Shown piece after piece: positions 36,908 to 45,656 of a stretch of DNA of 64,000 nt. Location of the stretch: NCBI GenBank assembly GCA_021527695.1, contig JAKFAO010000009.1:496001-560000 (forward strand). The letters run 5' to 3'. The notes beneath the pieces were generated by a model that worked only from the letters and a program-made list of their open reading frames with translations, was not told where the DNA came from and did not search any database. Positions within the stretch are counted from its first letter, which is position 1; each line of letters opens with the position of its first letter. A program made the position numbers and the translations under genes. The DNA comes from Naematelia aurantialba. Lineage: Eukaryota; Basidiomycota; Tremellomycetes; Tremellales; Naemateliaceae.

Positions 36908-37364
36908 GTTGGTGACGACTATAGAGACGGTGCGAGGGGCGCAACGGGGGGGAAGAAGGGAGAGGGAGAGACAAGTCGGGCGAGGACGCTCTGTTTATAC
37001 CGGGTCGTATGGAGGAGAAAGGAGGGCGAGTCTCCTTTTTTTTTGGTCGGCAGCCGCAGACGGACTGATCTTTGTCTCTTCCTTGTGGTTCCCTCTGGGT
37101 CGCCAACAGATGGCAATCCTAGAACGACAGACAGAGTGGATGAAAGAAGACTCCCCATTCGATATGCAAACTTGGCCTTGTGTCGAGCCGGATCCGAAGA
37201 TTAAAACTGGGGACACCACGTGTGGCTCGCGTCTGGCCGAGGGGCGTCGGGGCTCCGCATTTTATGAGCCCCAGGTCCGGACGCGTCCGCACGGAAGCAA
37301 ATTTTGTAGGGAGATTTATTAGAAGTCTTCGAATATTTCCGGACCGGGTCCGAGTACTCCCATT
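36908..37364. promoter_or_regulatory. ABC transporter promoter and left flank of the Crypton-like element
   Basis: The transporter promoter lies just right of 36907 on the minus strand. Farther right are palindromes: CGGACGCGTCCG (37278-37289, perfect) and CGGACCGGGTCCG (37340-37352, 6-bp arms around G). No coding sequence is supported. How much of this belongs to the mobile element is unclear. Confidence 0.4.
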
Positions 37365-37538
37365 AGGGATTTTGTAATCAAGCCCAGGATGAAAACGTAC
37401 AACTCAAGTTTTACACCAATGCATGAGTAGATTCATGAGATTTTATGATCTGAGGGATAACGCCGAGACGCCGCATGAGGCTATGTCAGCGTTCAAGAGA
37501 ACGGCGTGAGCCAACAGGAGCGTGTATTACTTGACAAC

Positions 37539-40091
37539 ATGGTACGAGGATACAGAAAGAACCCAAGGACTCTCCATGGGATCGTGGAGATTGGACCGGA
37601 AGCACGGCAAACGATAGACGAAACCGAGGACCTACGCAGACTAGGAGGGGGTGGTGGGACAGAAAAGCAGTACTTGCCAAAGCAGGAGATGTGGAAGCGG
37701 TGGTGCAAAGCCCGAGCATGGCCAACGGGGTGAGTACAGACCCGCGCGGGTCCACATGGGCAAACGAGCGCGCAAGGGTTGACCTGACGGACCTTTGAAG
37801 AGAGACCGTGACTCCCCACCACGCGCTCATGTTCATATATGAGGCTGTTTTACCCCCTGATAGTCCTTTCTTCCTCCCTGGCTCCCGCAAACGTGCTGCT
37901 GCCAGCCTGGACGAGCAGGTCGAGGCCCTCCACATGAGCGAGCCAGTGGAAGCTGCCGCCGACCCTCAAGAGTCCGAGCTACTCGACATGGATGGGCTAC
38001 GGCAAGTTGACAACGAGATTGACCACTTGCGGAGTGCTGCGGCCCATGTGAGGCCAGAAGAGTCCCTAGGCACCAGCAACGGTGAGAGCCATGTTCTGCA
38101 CCTGTCGTGCGACCAGCCAATGACCTCTGCGCAGCTGCGAGGGCCATCGCAACTACCCGTCTCTCGAAGTCAACGGTAAATGGGTATGTGGCAGCTCTCG
38201 TGGACCTCTGGAACAGCCAAGTCAACCGTGGGATCAACTCCTACGCGTCACCAAGGAGCGCACTTATGAACGTTATCCTCAATGCCTTGATGAAACTGCA
38301 GGCAAAGCGCAATGCTCATAACTATGTTGACAAGGGCAGCAGTGAGTCGTATGGGCAAGGATAGGTCCACTAACAGCCCGCAGACCTGTTTTTTGACGGC
38401 TACCAGTCGAGGGAAGAGGTGGCGAGGTCCTTCGAACACTACAAGCAGGTGAACACACTGGAGAGCCTACGGAATGCCGCGGGGCACGCCTTGGGCTTAT
38501 TTGGCCTCCTGCGGAGCGACAATCAGCGGGAGATGATGCTCTCGGATCTGTCTAGCATCACAAGCGTGACGGAGGGCCCGACGCCGTGCCCAGTAATCGT
38601 CTTGACCCTGCGAAGAACAAAGGTCACAACCACAGTCCGATATGGGTCTTTCATGCGCAACGCCGACGTCCGCATCTGTCCAGTGTCCCATCTGGCCCTC
38701 TACCTGTTTGCACGGTACGTTCGCGAGCCCGCGTGGGCCCGCGGGGGCTCCCACTGACTCATGTCCCGCAGTTTCAACGTCAACAGCCACCCTGAGAAGT
38801 TTCCCGACTTGAGCGCACGCGCACGATGGTACGACATCCACCTCTTGTCGGTACCGGCGAGGCCCGAGCAGGGTGTGTCGTACAGTACTCAGAGAAGTGC
38901 TATAGGGCCCGCGCTGGCGTATGCGGGCGTACACACGTACCAAAAGACTCATGTCAACCGAAAAGGGGGCGCTCGGATGGCCGAGATCGGAGGGGCACCC
39001 GCCCACGAGATCCGACGCCTTGGCAACTGGCAAACAGGTGTCATGGAGGAACGCTACCTCACGCATCTGTCCTATCCCGCCATGCGGGCCTTGGCAGGCT
39101 TTAAGGTAGAGGGCGGAACATTCTTTCTTCCTCGAGCAGTGGTGCCGCCCCCTACACTTGTCTGCAAGTTTTTCCCAGACCTAGAGCACTGGTAAGCCTT
39201 CTAAGACACCGGACCGAATCCTGACGGAGCCTTAGGGACAAGGCCTTCTCCACGAGGACTGCCGGCGAACAGGACTTGGCTGCGCGGGCTTTCCTGGACA
39301 CGTTGAAAGCCTTGCGACTGGTACTGATCCAAGACGCACCTCACTGGCGCCGCTTGCACCCTTCCTTGTTTGTATGGCGCCACACGGCCTTTAGCGACCC
39401 CGAATGGCTCCAGTATGAAGCAGCCGCTCTCAAAGAGTCCGCACTCAATGAAAGTCTTGTGGATCAGCGATTAGAGACAGCGTTGCCACTATTGACAGAT
39501 GTTCTGACAAAACATGCCCAGGCGAGCCAGCAGGCATTAGCAAGAGTAGCCGGGCAACTCGACCGGCTCACCTCGGACTACGACAGTGAGCTCCAAATCC
39601 GCCGGGACTTGCGCCAAGCTGTACTGGAGATTCAGAACGCACTTACGCTGCCGCTGGTCATTCCAGGACCGCTTCAGCGACACACTACGTCATACGAACC
39701 CGCGCAGGCCCGCGTCGACCCGCATGAGCTACCCGGCAACCCGACTGGACTTACACCACCTGCGGAGGACTTCACCATGAGCCGAGACATCCACACGGTT
39801 CAGGACGCGTGGCTGGAGTATGCTGTCGGCCTATCTGGCCGCCCCTCTGTCCGCGATACCTACGAGGGACCTGACCGTACCTGGCGGCGCCATCGGGAAA
39901 CTGAGAGGCGTTACTATGATCGGCGCAAGATCCTTTGGAACACTGCCGTCAAGCGTGCCTCTGCAGCAGCCGTTCCTGTTTTAGAAATGGTCGCTCGCAT
40001 GGATACGGAGCGGCAAGCACGTCCAAACTCTTCCCTAGACAGCTACTGCAAATATTTGAATGCTCTTGACAAAGGGGGGCCTTCCTCGTAG
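37539..40091 (+). CDS. Crypton-type tyrosine recombinase with GCR1_C-like DNA-binding domain
   Basis: Integrase-like enzyme expected to cut and join the element's DNA through a tyrosine intermediate. Spliced exons read YLPKQEMWKRWCKARAWPTG, VTPHHALMFIYEAVLPPD, then RLSKSTVNGYVAALVDLWNS (core-binding region). The catalytic domain runs HALGLFGLLRSDNQREMMLS (first Arg), CPVSHLALYLFAR, THVNRKGGARMAEIGG (His and second Arg), HEIRRLGNWQTG (Trp in the fifth-residue position), and the nucleophile Tyr in ERYLTHLSYPAMRALAGF, followed by FFLPRAVVPPPTLVCKFFPD as in Ndc10/Crypton proteins. The C terminus has a GCR1_C-like domain, MSRDIHTVQDAWLEYAVGLS and WRRHRETERRYYDRRKILW. The stop is at 40089-40091. 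I see no frameshift or premature stop. The start at 37539 is the first in-frame ATG of the first clear exon; an earlier exon is possible. Confidence 0.85.
37739..37752. repeat. 14-bp perfect GC palindrome in a recombinase intron
   Basis: GACCCGCGCGGGTC reads the same on both strands. It sits in the first visible intron of the recombinase gene. The core CCCGCGCGGG recurs at 41632-41641. Confidence 0.8.
38725..38750. repeat. 26-bp near-palindrome in a recombinase intron
   Basis: Arms GAGCCC and GGGCTC flank a centre of GGGCCC; 11 of 13 base pairs match. It lies in the intron between the two halves of the recombinase catalytic domain. Confidence 0.75.
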
Positions 40092-40527
40092 ATTGGTGGG
40101 CCTCTGCGGTCCTTTGCAGGATTTAGTAGCTTTTAAGCAAGCCGTCGCTGCCTTTCGGTGTTTGCACACCGCTTTTTGAGCCTTTGTAGCCATGCAACGC
40201 TTGCTAGTACTAGTTTAGATGGCGCTAGATACCGGCAACGACCAGCCGAGGCATTCCCCGTACGCTATAAATTTTCAAAGGGACCTCCTTGCTCTAGTAG
40301 GTCGCCTGCTTCGAGGCGGCAGCTCCAAGGACTTTCAAAGGGCTTTCCCCCCTCATGCCGATCTCTACTAGCCTTGTCGATCAAACAGAGACTTGCCGAT
40401 CCAATCCAGGAGGCGTGATTAATCCCCGCAGCATGAGGGATTTTGTACGGGCCTTTACCGACCCATGCAGGTGCATGATATATGAGCGTCGACCAGGGCG
40501 CCCACGTCTCTTCCCTCGTCTCTCTCT
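40092..40527. other. 3' flank of the recombinase gene and 5' flank of the Cys-rich gene
   Basis: 436 bp with no coding support. It holds the right-hand copy of the 12-mer AGGGATTTTGTA (40436-40447). Confidence 0.5.
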
Positions 40528-41570
40528 ATGCCGTCTAGTCAACCTCCCTCGCCAGCTCCCGCTCCCTCTAGTCAGTTGGCAAGCCACGACAGCACCGACG
40601 ACTCTTACAGACCGCCTTCGTCTTCAGAGAGTTCCTCGTCGTCCGACATGGAGAGCGACATGTCCGAGGGCTTCCGTCTGTTGTCTGGCGTTCCCCTCCG
40701 GCCTGGTGAGCACGTCCATGGGTCAGGACTGACTTTCCTAGGTTTGGCACCCCTTGACTGGGTTCCTGGCGAGCCGTTCGAACTTCGGTCGTGGCCTACG
40801 GGCCTCGCCACGTCCATCGAGCCTCTCCCTGCGTCCATGAGAGAGGGCGCCGTCGTGCAGAAGCGCACGCTGGACGAGGACAACGGCGTACGTCCCCTCT
40901 TGTTCTACCCCTGCCCCTCCCTGGTTTTTTAGTTGACGGCATGGGTAGACGCGCCAGCATCGCCAGGCCCAGAACCTCGCTCTGAGGAACGACGCGATGT
41001 TGCGGTCCGGCCCGGCCATGTGCAAGCCTTGTCGCGACCGACAGGGCGCGGGTGGGGCGGCCCACTTCGGCTGCATCGCAGCCGGCACCCCTCCGCGCCA
41101 GGCATGTGCTGAGTGCACATGCCTGGGCGGCAACAAGTCTTGCACTTGGGGTGGGGGCAACCGCGGTGCCGAGAACGAGGTGTCGCTTGGTGCGGACGTT
41201 GCGGAGGCGATCGGGGCCGGCGATGCCCTGTTGACGCTTGTGGAGGCGCACTGTGAGTCACTCCTCTCCTCTGTGGCGAAGTTGAAAGGCTCACAAGCCA
41301 GCTACGGCCGGCATGACGATCCAGCCCGCTCTCCTTCGTCCTCTGGTTGAGCAGCAGCTTGCTCGACTCCGGCGCCTCCAGGCCACGTACGCGGAGGTTG
41401 TTGGGGGCGAAGGTGAGTACATGCCGCGCAAACGACGCCGCAACCAGCCCTCGGAGCTTCCGCAGACGCCTGCCGGGCCTTCGAACATCGCCCCAGCGTC
41501 TGTGCAACCTCAGCCGTCGCCTGGTGTGCAGTCGGATGCCTTCATGGACGCTGGGCCATCGGCTCAGTAG
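40528..41570 (+). CDS. Cys-rich, NLS-bearing protein of unknown function
   Basis: Not recognised. ATG at 40528 gives a Ser/Pro-rich start (MPSSQPPSPAPAPSSQLASH), then DWVPGEPFELRSWPTGLATS. One intron (about 40891-40953) joins this to TRQHRQAQNLALRNDAML and a cysteine cluster: MCKPCRDRQ, HFGCIAAG, RQACAECTCLG and NKSCTW, a CX2C...C...CX2CXCX5C spacing that could bind zinc. A second short intron (about 41253-41300) leads to TIQPALLRPLVEQQLARLRR (helical), a basic nuclear-signal-like PRKRRRNQP and a Pro/Gln/Ser-rich tail; stop at 41568-41570. The layout suggests a small DNA-binding or regulatory protein. It lies just downstream of the Crypton recombinase in the same direction and could be an accessory gene of the element or a host gene beside it. 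Confidence 0.6.
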
Positions 41571-41969
41571 ATCTCTTGTAACTCTACGGTATGTAGATGC
41601 ATCGTTGTCCGCCTGCTCTCACCCACGCGGGCCCGCGCGGGACCAAATTACTGAACTTTTACGTAACCTAATCCAAAATTTTTCCTCAACTGCCACATCA
41701 AGTTATCGCAGTCGGCCCGGACCGACCACCAAACCTTCTGTCCGGACCCAGCCAACCGGGTTGGATAAAACTATTCATCGTGGCGACTTTTTGTAATGTC
41801 TATTACAAACCGTTTTGCTAATCACTCGTCATGATCCGAACGACCGAAACCATAATTTCCTTAATTTTCGATTGCCCGTGACGTAAACACTCACGCGTGA
41901 TGCAACATCTCAGCCGGTATCAATCTTTCTTCGCCTCTTTTGCAGCTTTGCGTTGAACGACACCATAGA
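41571..41969. other. Intergenic with GC palindromes and A/T-rich patches
   Basis: 399 bp without a gene. It contains CGCGGGCCCGCG (41626-41637, perfect palindrome), CCAACCGGGTTGG (41752-41764, 6-bp arms) and TTTTGTAAT at 41789-41797, also found at 37370-37378. It also holds the promoter of the glutathione transferase gene. Confidence 0.5.
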
Positions 41970-43345
41970 ATGTCGGAATCCATCCCCAAAGCGATTCTCT
42001 ACACGTCAGTGGCACTCGTAACCCTCCTGGCGTGTCGCGAGGGGCCGGTCTGTCCGGGACGCTGACTGGATGTAGCTGGCCGACCTCGGTCTGGTCGACG
42101 GTGCCCCGGCTGTGCTTGTCTGAGAAGGGGTACGACAGTCACGAGTGCATCATCAAACTGGTGGACATATGTGGGTTACACCGCAAGTGGACCGGCTGAC
42201 GACCAGCCAAGGGCGAGGTGCGTGTTGACCGCAGCGTGCTGGGTTGTGTGGTTGTGGTCGGTCATGGCTGACCTCGTTTGGAGAACTTTGCGCCGTCGTA
42301 CCTGAGGTGAGCGAGCAGTCAGCGGCGGCGCTGATGTCAGGATCAACCACCATGGTAGGAATGTGGTGCGAGCACCCCTGACGTCGCAGGGACTATCCCG
42401 ACGCTGGTCGTGCCGACGCTCGAGACGACATCAGCCGAGGTCGAGACCAGGTACCGCTCATTAAAGGATACCATCGTGGGTGTGGCCAGCGGTGGCGGAG
42501 AGCACGCGCTGAGAGACAGACCATCTGCGACTTTCTCGACCGCTCTCGCAATTCGAAATCTACCGACGGACGCCCCGCACCAGCTCTCCAGCCAGCGACT
42601 GTGGACGGTGAGTCCGCCGTCTCGACGCCTCGTGAGAAGTTTGGTCGCTGATGACGGTAGCGAAATCGGTGTCGGATCAGATGATCAACCTGGTGCACAA
42701 GGTCGACGTGGACCCAAACTTCCTCCACATGTCTGCGCGGGACCAGGGCGAGCTGCGCAGGAAGGCCGCAAAATTCCCTGGACAGACGCTGCGGGACCGC
42801 AAGACCGCATTCGCCGCGTATATCAAGGAGGCCAAGGAGCAGGCTGGCGACAGCGGCGCCCCGACCTTTGAAACCAAGGTCGTGTCGTTTCTCGAGGAAA
42901 AGTCGGCCTTCAACGACGCCATGTACGACCTCTACTTTGGCAAAGCTGGCGGCGAGCAGCTCGAGGCCTTCTTCAAGCTCAGCAGGAGCACGTGGACGGA
43001 AAAGCTGCCGGCGGCGCTCGTCGAGCTCGAGTCTGTCATCAAGGGCCCATATATCCTCGGAGACCAGATTGTGAGCCCTCTCTCCCAGCGGCCGAACACG
43101 CTGACGACCAGTGCCTCGGGGACCTGCACGTCGTGTCGTGGCTCACTCGCGTCACCTCGGTCGCAGGAGGCGGGCCCGAGGTATCGGGTCTCACGATGCT
43201 CGAAACACGGCTGGGCGGACATAAGATCGGACCGAAGATCCGCGCATTCTACCAGGCCTGGACAGAGCGAGACAGCTTCAAGGACATTCTCGTCCCTGCA
43301 AACGAAGACTTTTTACGGTCCAGTGGATACTGGGAGGACACCTAG
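41970..43345 (+). CDS. Glutathione S-transferase family protein, with microexons
   Basis: Likely conjugates glutathione to electrophiles or acts as a related thiol enzyme. Spliced N-terminal thioredoxin-like domain: MSESIPKAILYTWPTSVWS, CLSEKGYDSHECIIKLVDI, then SKGENFAPSYLRINHHGTIP and TLVVPT, the family's cis-Pro region. Exons here are tiny: 42207-42217 (11 nt), 42284-42306 (23 nt) and 42341-42354 (14 nt), separated by introns of 36, 66, 34 and 35 nt. After TICDFLDRSRNS the helical C-terminal domain follows: QMINLVHKVDVDPNFLHM, YFGKAGGEQLEAFFKLSRST, GPYILGDQI and LGDLHVVSWLTRV, ending FLRSSGYWEDT with a stop at 43343-43345. The subclass was not determined. No signal peptide is seen, so it is probably cytosolic. 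Confidence 0.83.
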
Positions 43346-43615
43346 TCGCAGTGGATAGTGGGGATTAGCAACAGCTGGGTCCCACTGCACCCTGCGCAGA
43401 GGGATCCTGTCTGCATGTGCTATGAGAGAGGAACCGCTTCGTAGAATCGCTGACGCTCCGATGGGACTGAGACGTGAACAGAAGCAAGCAATCCGTTTGA
43501 GGCATGCAAGTCGACGGTGTATCATTGCAATGCATATTGCTACCATTGCTTTATCAATTGCACAACTGATCCTTCGGCTGCGCCAGGGGCAAGGCGAGAG
43601 CGCGCGTCATGGCCC
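43346..43615. other. Convergent intergenic region
   Basis: 270 bp between two stop codons; no feature recognised. Confidence 0.5.
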
Positions 43616-45417
43616 TCACATGTCGATACGTGCAGTGCTCGGGTCTGGCCGTGTAGCGTTCTTGGTGAGGATCTGCACCACTTCTCCATGTGCCGTCCGG
43701 CCACCGCGTCCACGGCCGCCCCGCTCGCCCCGACCTCTACCGTCGCCTCCTCTCCCTCTGCTATGACCACTCCTGCCTTCGCCTCGTTCTCCTCGTTCTC
43801 CTCGCTCTCCTCGTTCTCCCCTTTCGCCGCGCTCGCCCTTGCCCTCACCAGTGGGCTTTCCCTCGCTCTGATGGCCGCCACCGCCACCGCCACCACCACC
43901 GTCATCTATCGTACCTTGCCCCTTTGAGCCGGACCGTTTCCCCTCGCCAGCTGATCTTCCCTGTCCGCCACCCTTACCACCTCTACCTCTACCTTCTCCC
44001 TCTCCGCCCCTTGCTTCTCCGCCTACACCGTCTCCACTCCTTGCTTCCCCACCCCGTCCTTCCCGTCCTTCGCCACCTCTGCCCTCGCCTCCCCGTCCCC
44101 CTCCACCCCTGGGCCCTCGGCCGCGTCCTCGTCCGCTGACTGGTCCTGGTTCGCTGCCTTGCCCAGCTGCACTGCCAGAATCAGGTACAAGGCCACTGGA
44201 GCCATGGGGTCCCAATGAGGCAGTGGCGTTGGCGCCTTTCTTCCGATTCCGCCCCTTCTTCTCCGGCGCCGCTGCGGCTGCGTCCACCCCGCCCCCGGCC
44301 TCTACCCCGGCGTCCAGTTCCATGCTGCTCGCAGGGGTGATCTTGACTGTCCGCCCCTTGCCGGCCACCATGCTGACGCCACCCGTCGCTGCATCGGCTG
44401 TCGGTGGCGCCCGCTTGGCCGCCGCTTTGGAGACGCTCGCGAGTGCAGCTTCCCGTCGGGCATCGCTGGCTGATTTGGACTGCGCCTGTCCCTGGGATTG
44501 AGACTGGGTCTGAGACTTAGACTTAGACTGGGACTGGGATTGGGTTCGCGAGCTGTCCGAGTTCTTGGACGTCTTGCTCGGCTTGCTGCCCTTGGTGCGG
44601 AGATGGTCGAGGAGCGGAGTGGATGTTGGCGGAGGAACGGCGGCGAACAGTTCGAGGACTGGTTTTGGCGCTGGGTTGTTGAGCGACTCGAGGAAGGAGA
44701 GGTAGTCTGGGTCTGGTACCACTTAGCATCTGCATTTGGTCGCAAGTGGAATGACCAGTGAAGTCGAGTGAAATACAAGGAACAGTACAAGTGACAGAAC
44801 GCGGAAGGGTGGAGAATGGAGAGAAGGAGAGGCGTCTGCGGGACCCCCGACTCACCATCATCGATAGTGCCCTGCCTAGTATCGACCTTGACCTTGGCCT
44901 TATGCGGCGTCTTCTGCATCGGCGCAAACTCCACTACAGCCTGATACTCCGCCCCCGTCTTGGACCGGAAGAGATGCCCGTCGTAGGCACGATGAAATGC
45001 CACTAGGTGCTCTAGGGTGGACATCAAGCAGTACGCGCGTGAGAACACCGCGGTGCCGTGGATGTGGGGTCTAGTATTTTCAGTTTGGCACCTGGGCATG
45101 GAAGTCCTGCTTGACATGGATGGGAAGCCGAATCGGCTTGACACAGCAAGTTGAGAGATGGGACAGACTGGGGAAAGGGTCGTGGGTCGTGGGTTGTGGG
45201 TCATGGGTCATGGGTGGTAGGCCATGGGTCGGGGCTTATGGATATCACTCGAAGTAACTCACCCCTCGCCAGCCCGACCTTTGACAAATCGCCGCCACAC
45301 GCAAGTCTCGTCGTTGACCCATGGCTTGACAGAGTTCCAAAATATCTCTTCTGGCAACGTAGGCGGCAAACGACGAATGACCAGCTTGAGCCGAGGCGCG
45401 TCTGTCGGTTCTCCCAT
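43616..45417 (-). CDS. UPF3: Upf3/Smg4-domain nonsense-mediated decay factor
   Basis: Links exon-junction signals or Upf2 to nonsense-mediated mRNA decay. The ATG at 45415-45417 starts MGEPTDAPRLKLVIRRLPPT, then LPEEIFWNSVKPWVNDETCV, the Upf3 RRM-like domain. The next exons give STLEHLVAFHRAYDGHLFRS, YQAVVEFAPMQKTPHKAK and DPDYLSFLESLNNPAPK, closing the domain. The long C-terminal half is low-complexity: Ser/Gln repeats (SQSQSQSKSKSQTQSQ), Lys/Arg patches and a Gly/Arg/Glu-rich tract with repeated GERGER units and RGRG motifs. The last residues are TARIDM before the stop at 43616-43618. The RGG-rich tail probably binds RNA. Length and order fit the family; the tail is unusually long. Confidence 0.85.
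43783..43836 (-). repeat. 9-bp coding repeat (GER units) in UPF3
   Basis: Five to six tandem copies of a 9-bp unit related to CTCGTTCTC on the plus strand encode GERGERGER on the minus strand. End coordinates are approximate. Confidence 0.65.
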
Positions 45418-45656
45418 GATGGCGAGACTCTGCTGACGACGGGAATGACTGTGCCCAGTCTCGAGTCGGTGAAAGGTGTGCAGTTGTGAAAGGTGTGTGC
45501 AGCTACCGATGCACAAAGGTCAGAGTGGAGGTTGAAAGTTAAATGCCACGTCAGACGGTAAGCTCCGGCCGGCTGTCATAGCCGGCGAGTAGTCGGACTG
45601 TGGTCGACATGCCTTAGTCGCTCACCGACCGTCGACGAGCTCCAAGTCAGTGCACG
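45418..45656. promoter_or_regulatory. Divergent promoter region between UPF3 and glutaryl-CoA dehydrogenase
   Basis: 239 bp between two divergent start codons. No specific element recognised. Confidence 0.4.

Larger units (their letters stand above)
37365..40447 (+). mobile_element. Crypton-like DNA transposon (tyrosine-recombinase type), boundaries tentative
   Basis: Cryptons are fungal DNA transposons that move with a tyrosine recombinase and lack long terminal inverted repeats. This element carries a full recombinase gene (37539-40091). The proposed ends are the two copies of the 12-mer AGGGATTTTGTA at 37365-37376 and 40436-40447, giving a length of 3.08 kb, in the usual Crypton range. 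The ends are inference: the repeat was found by eye, and a longer element reaching about 41.8 kb and including the Cys-rich gene is an alternative. Confidence 0.55.

Noticed and set aside
43690..44139. Plus-strand frame of 149 codons rich in His/Leu/Arg
   Set aside because: It is the antisense shadow of the UPF3 Gly/Arg-rich tail.
44302..45204. 300-codon minus-strand frame, MTHNPRPTTLSP...
   Set aside because: Only one part of it (ENTRPHIHGTAVFSRAY...) is a UPF3 exon. The rest runs through introns and a wrong frame of the UPF3 low-complexity tail.
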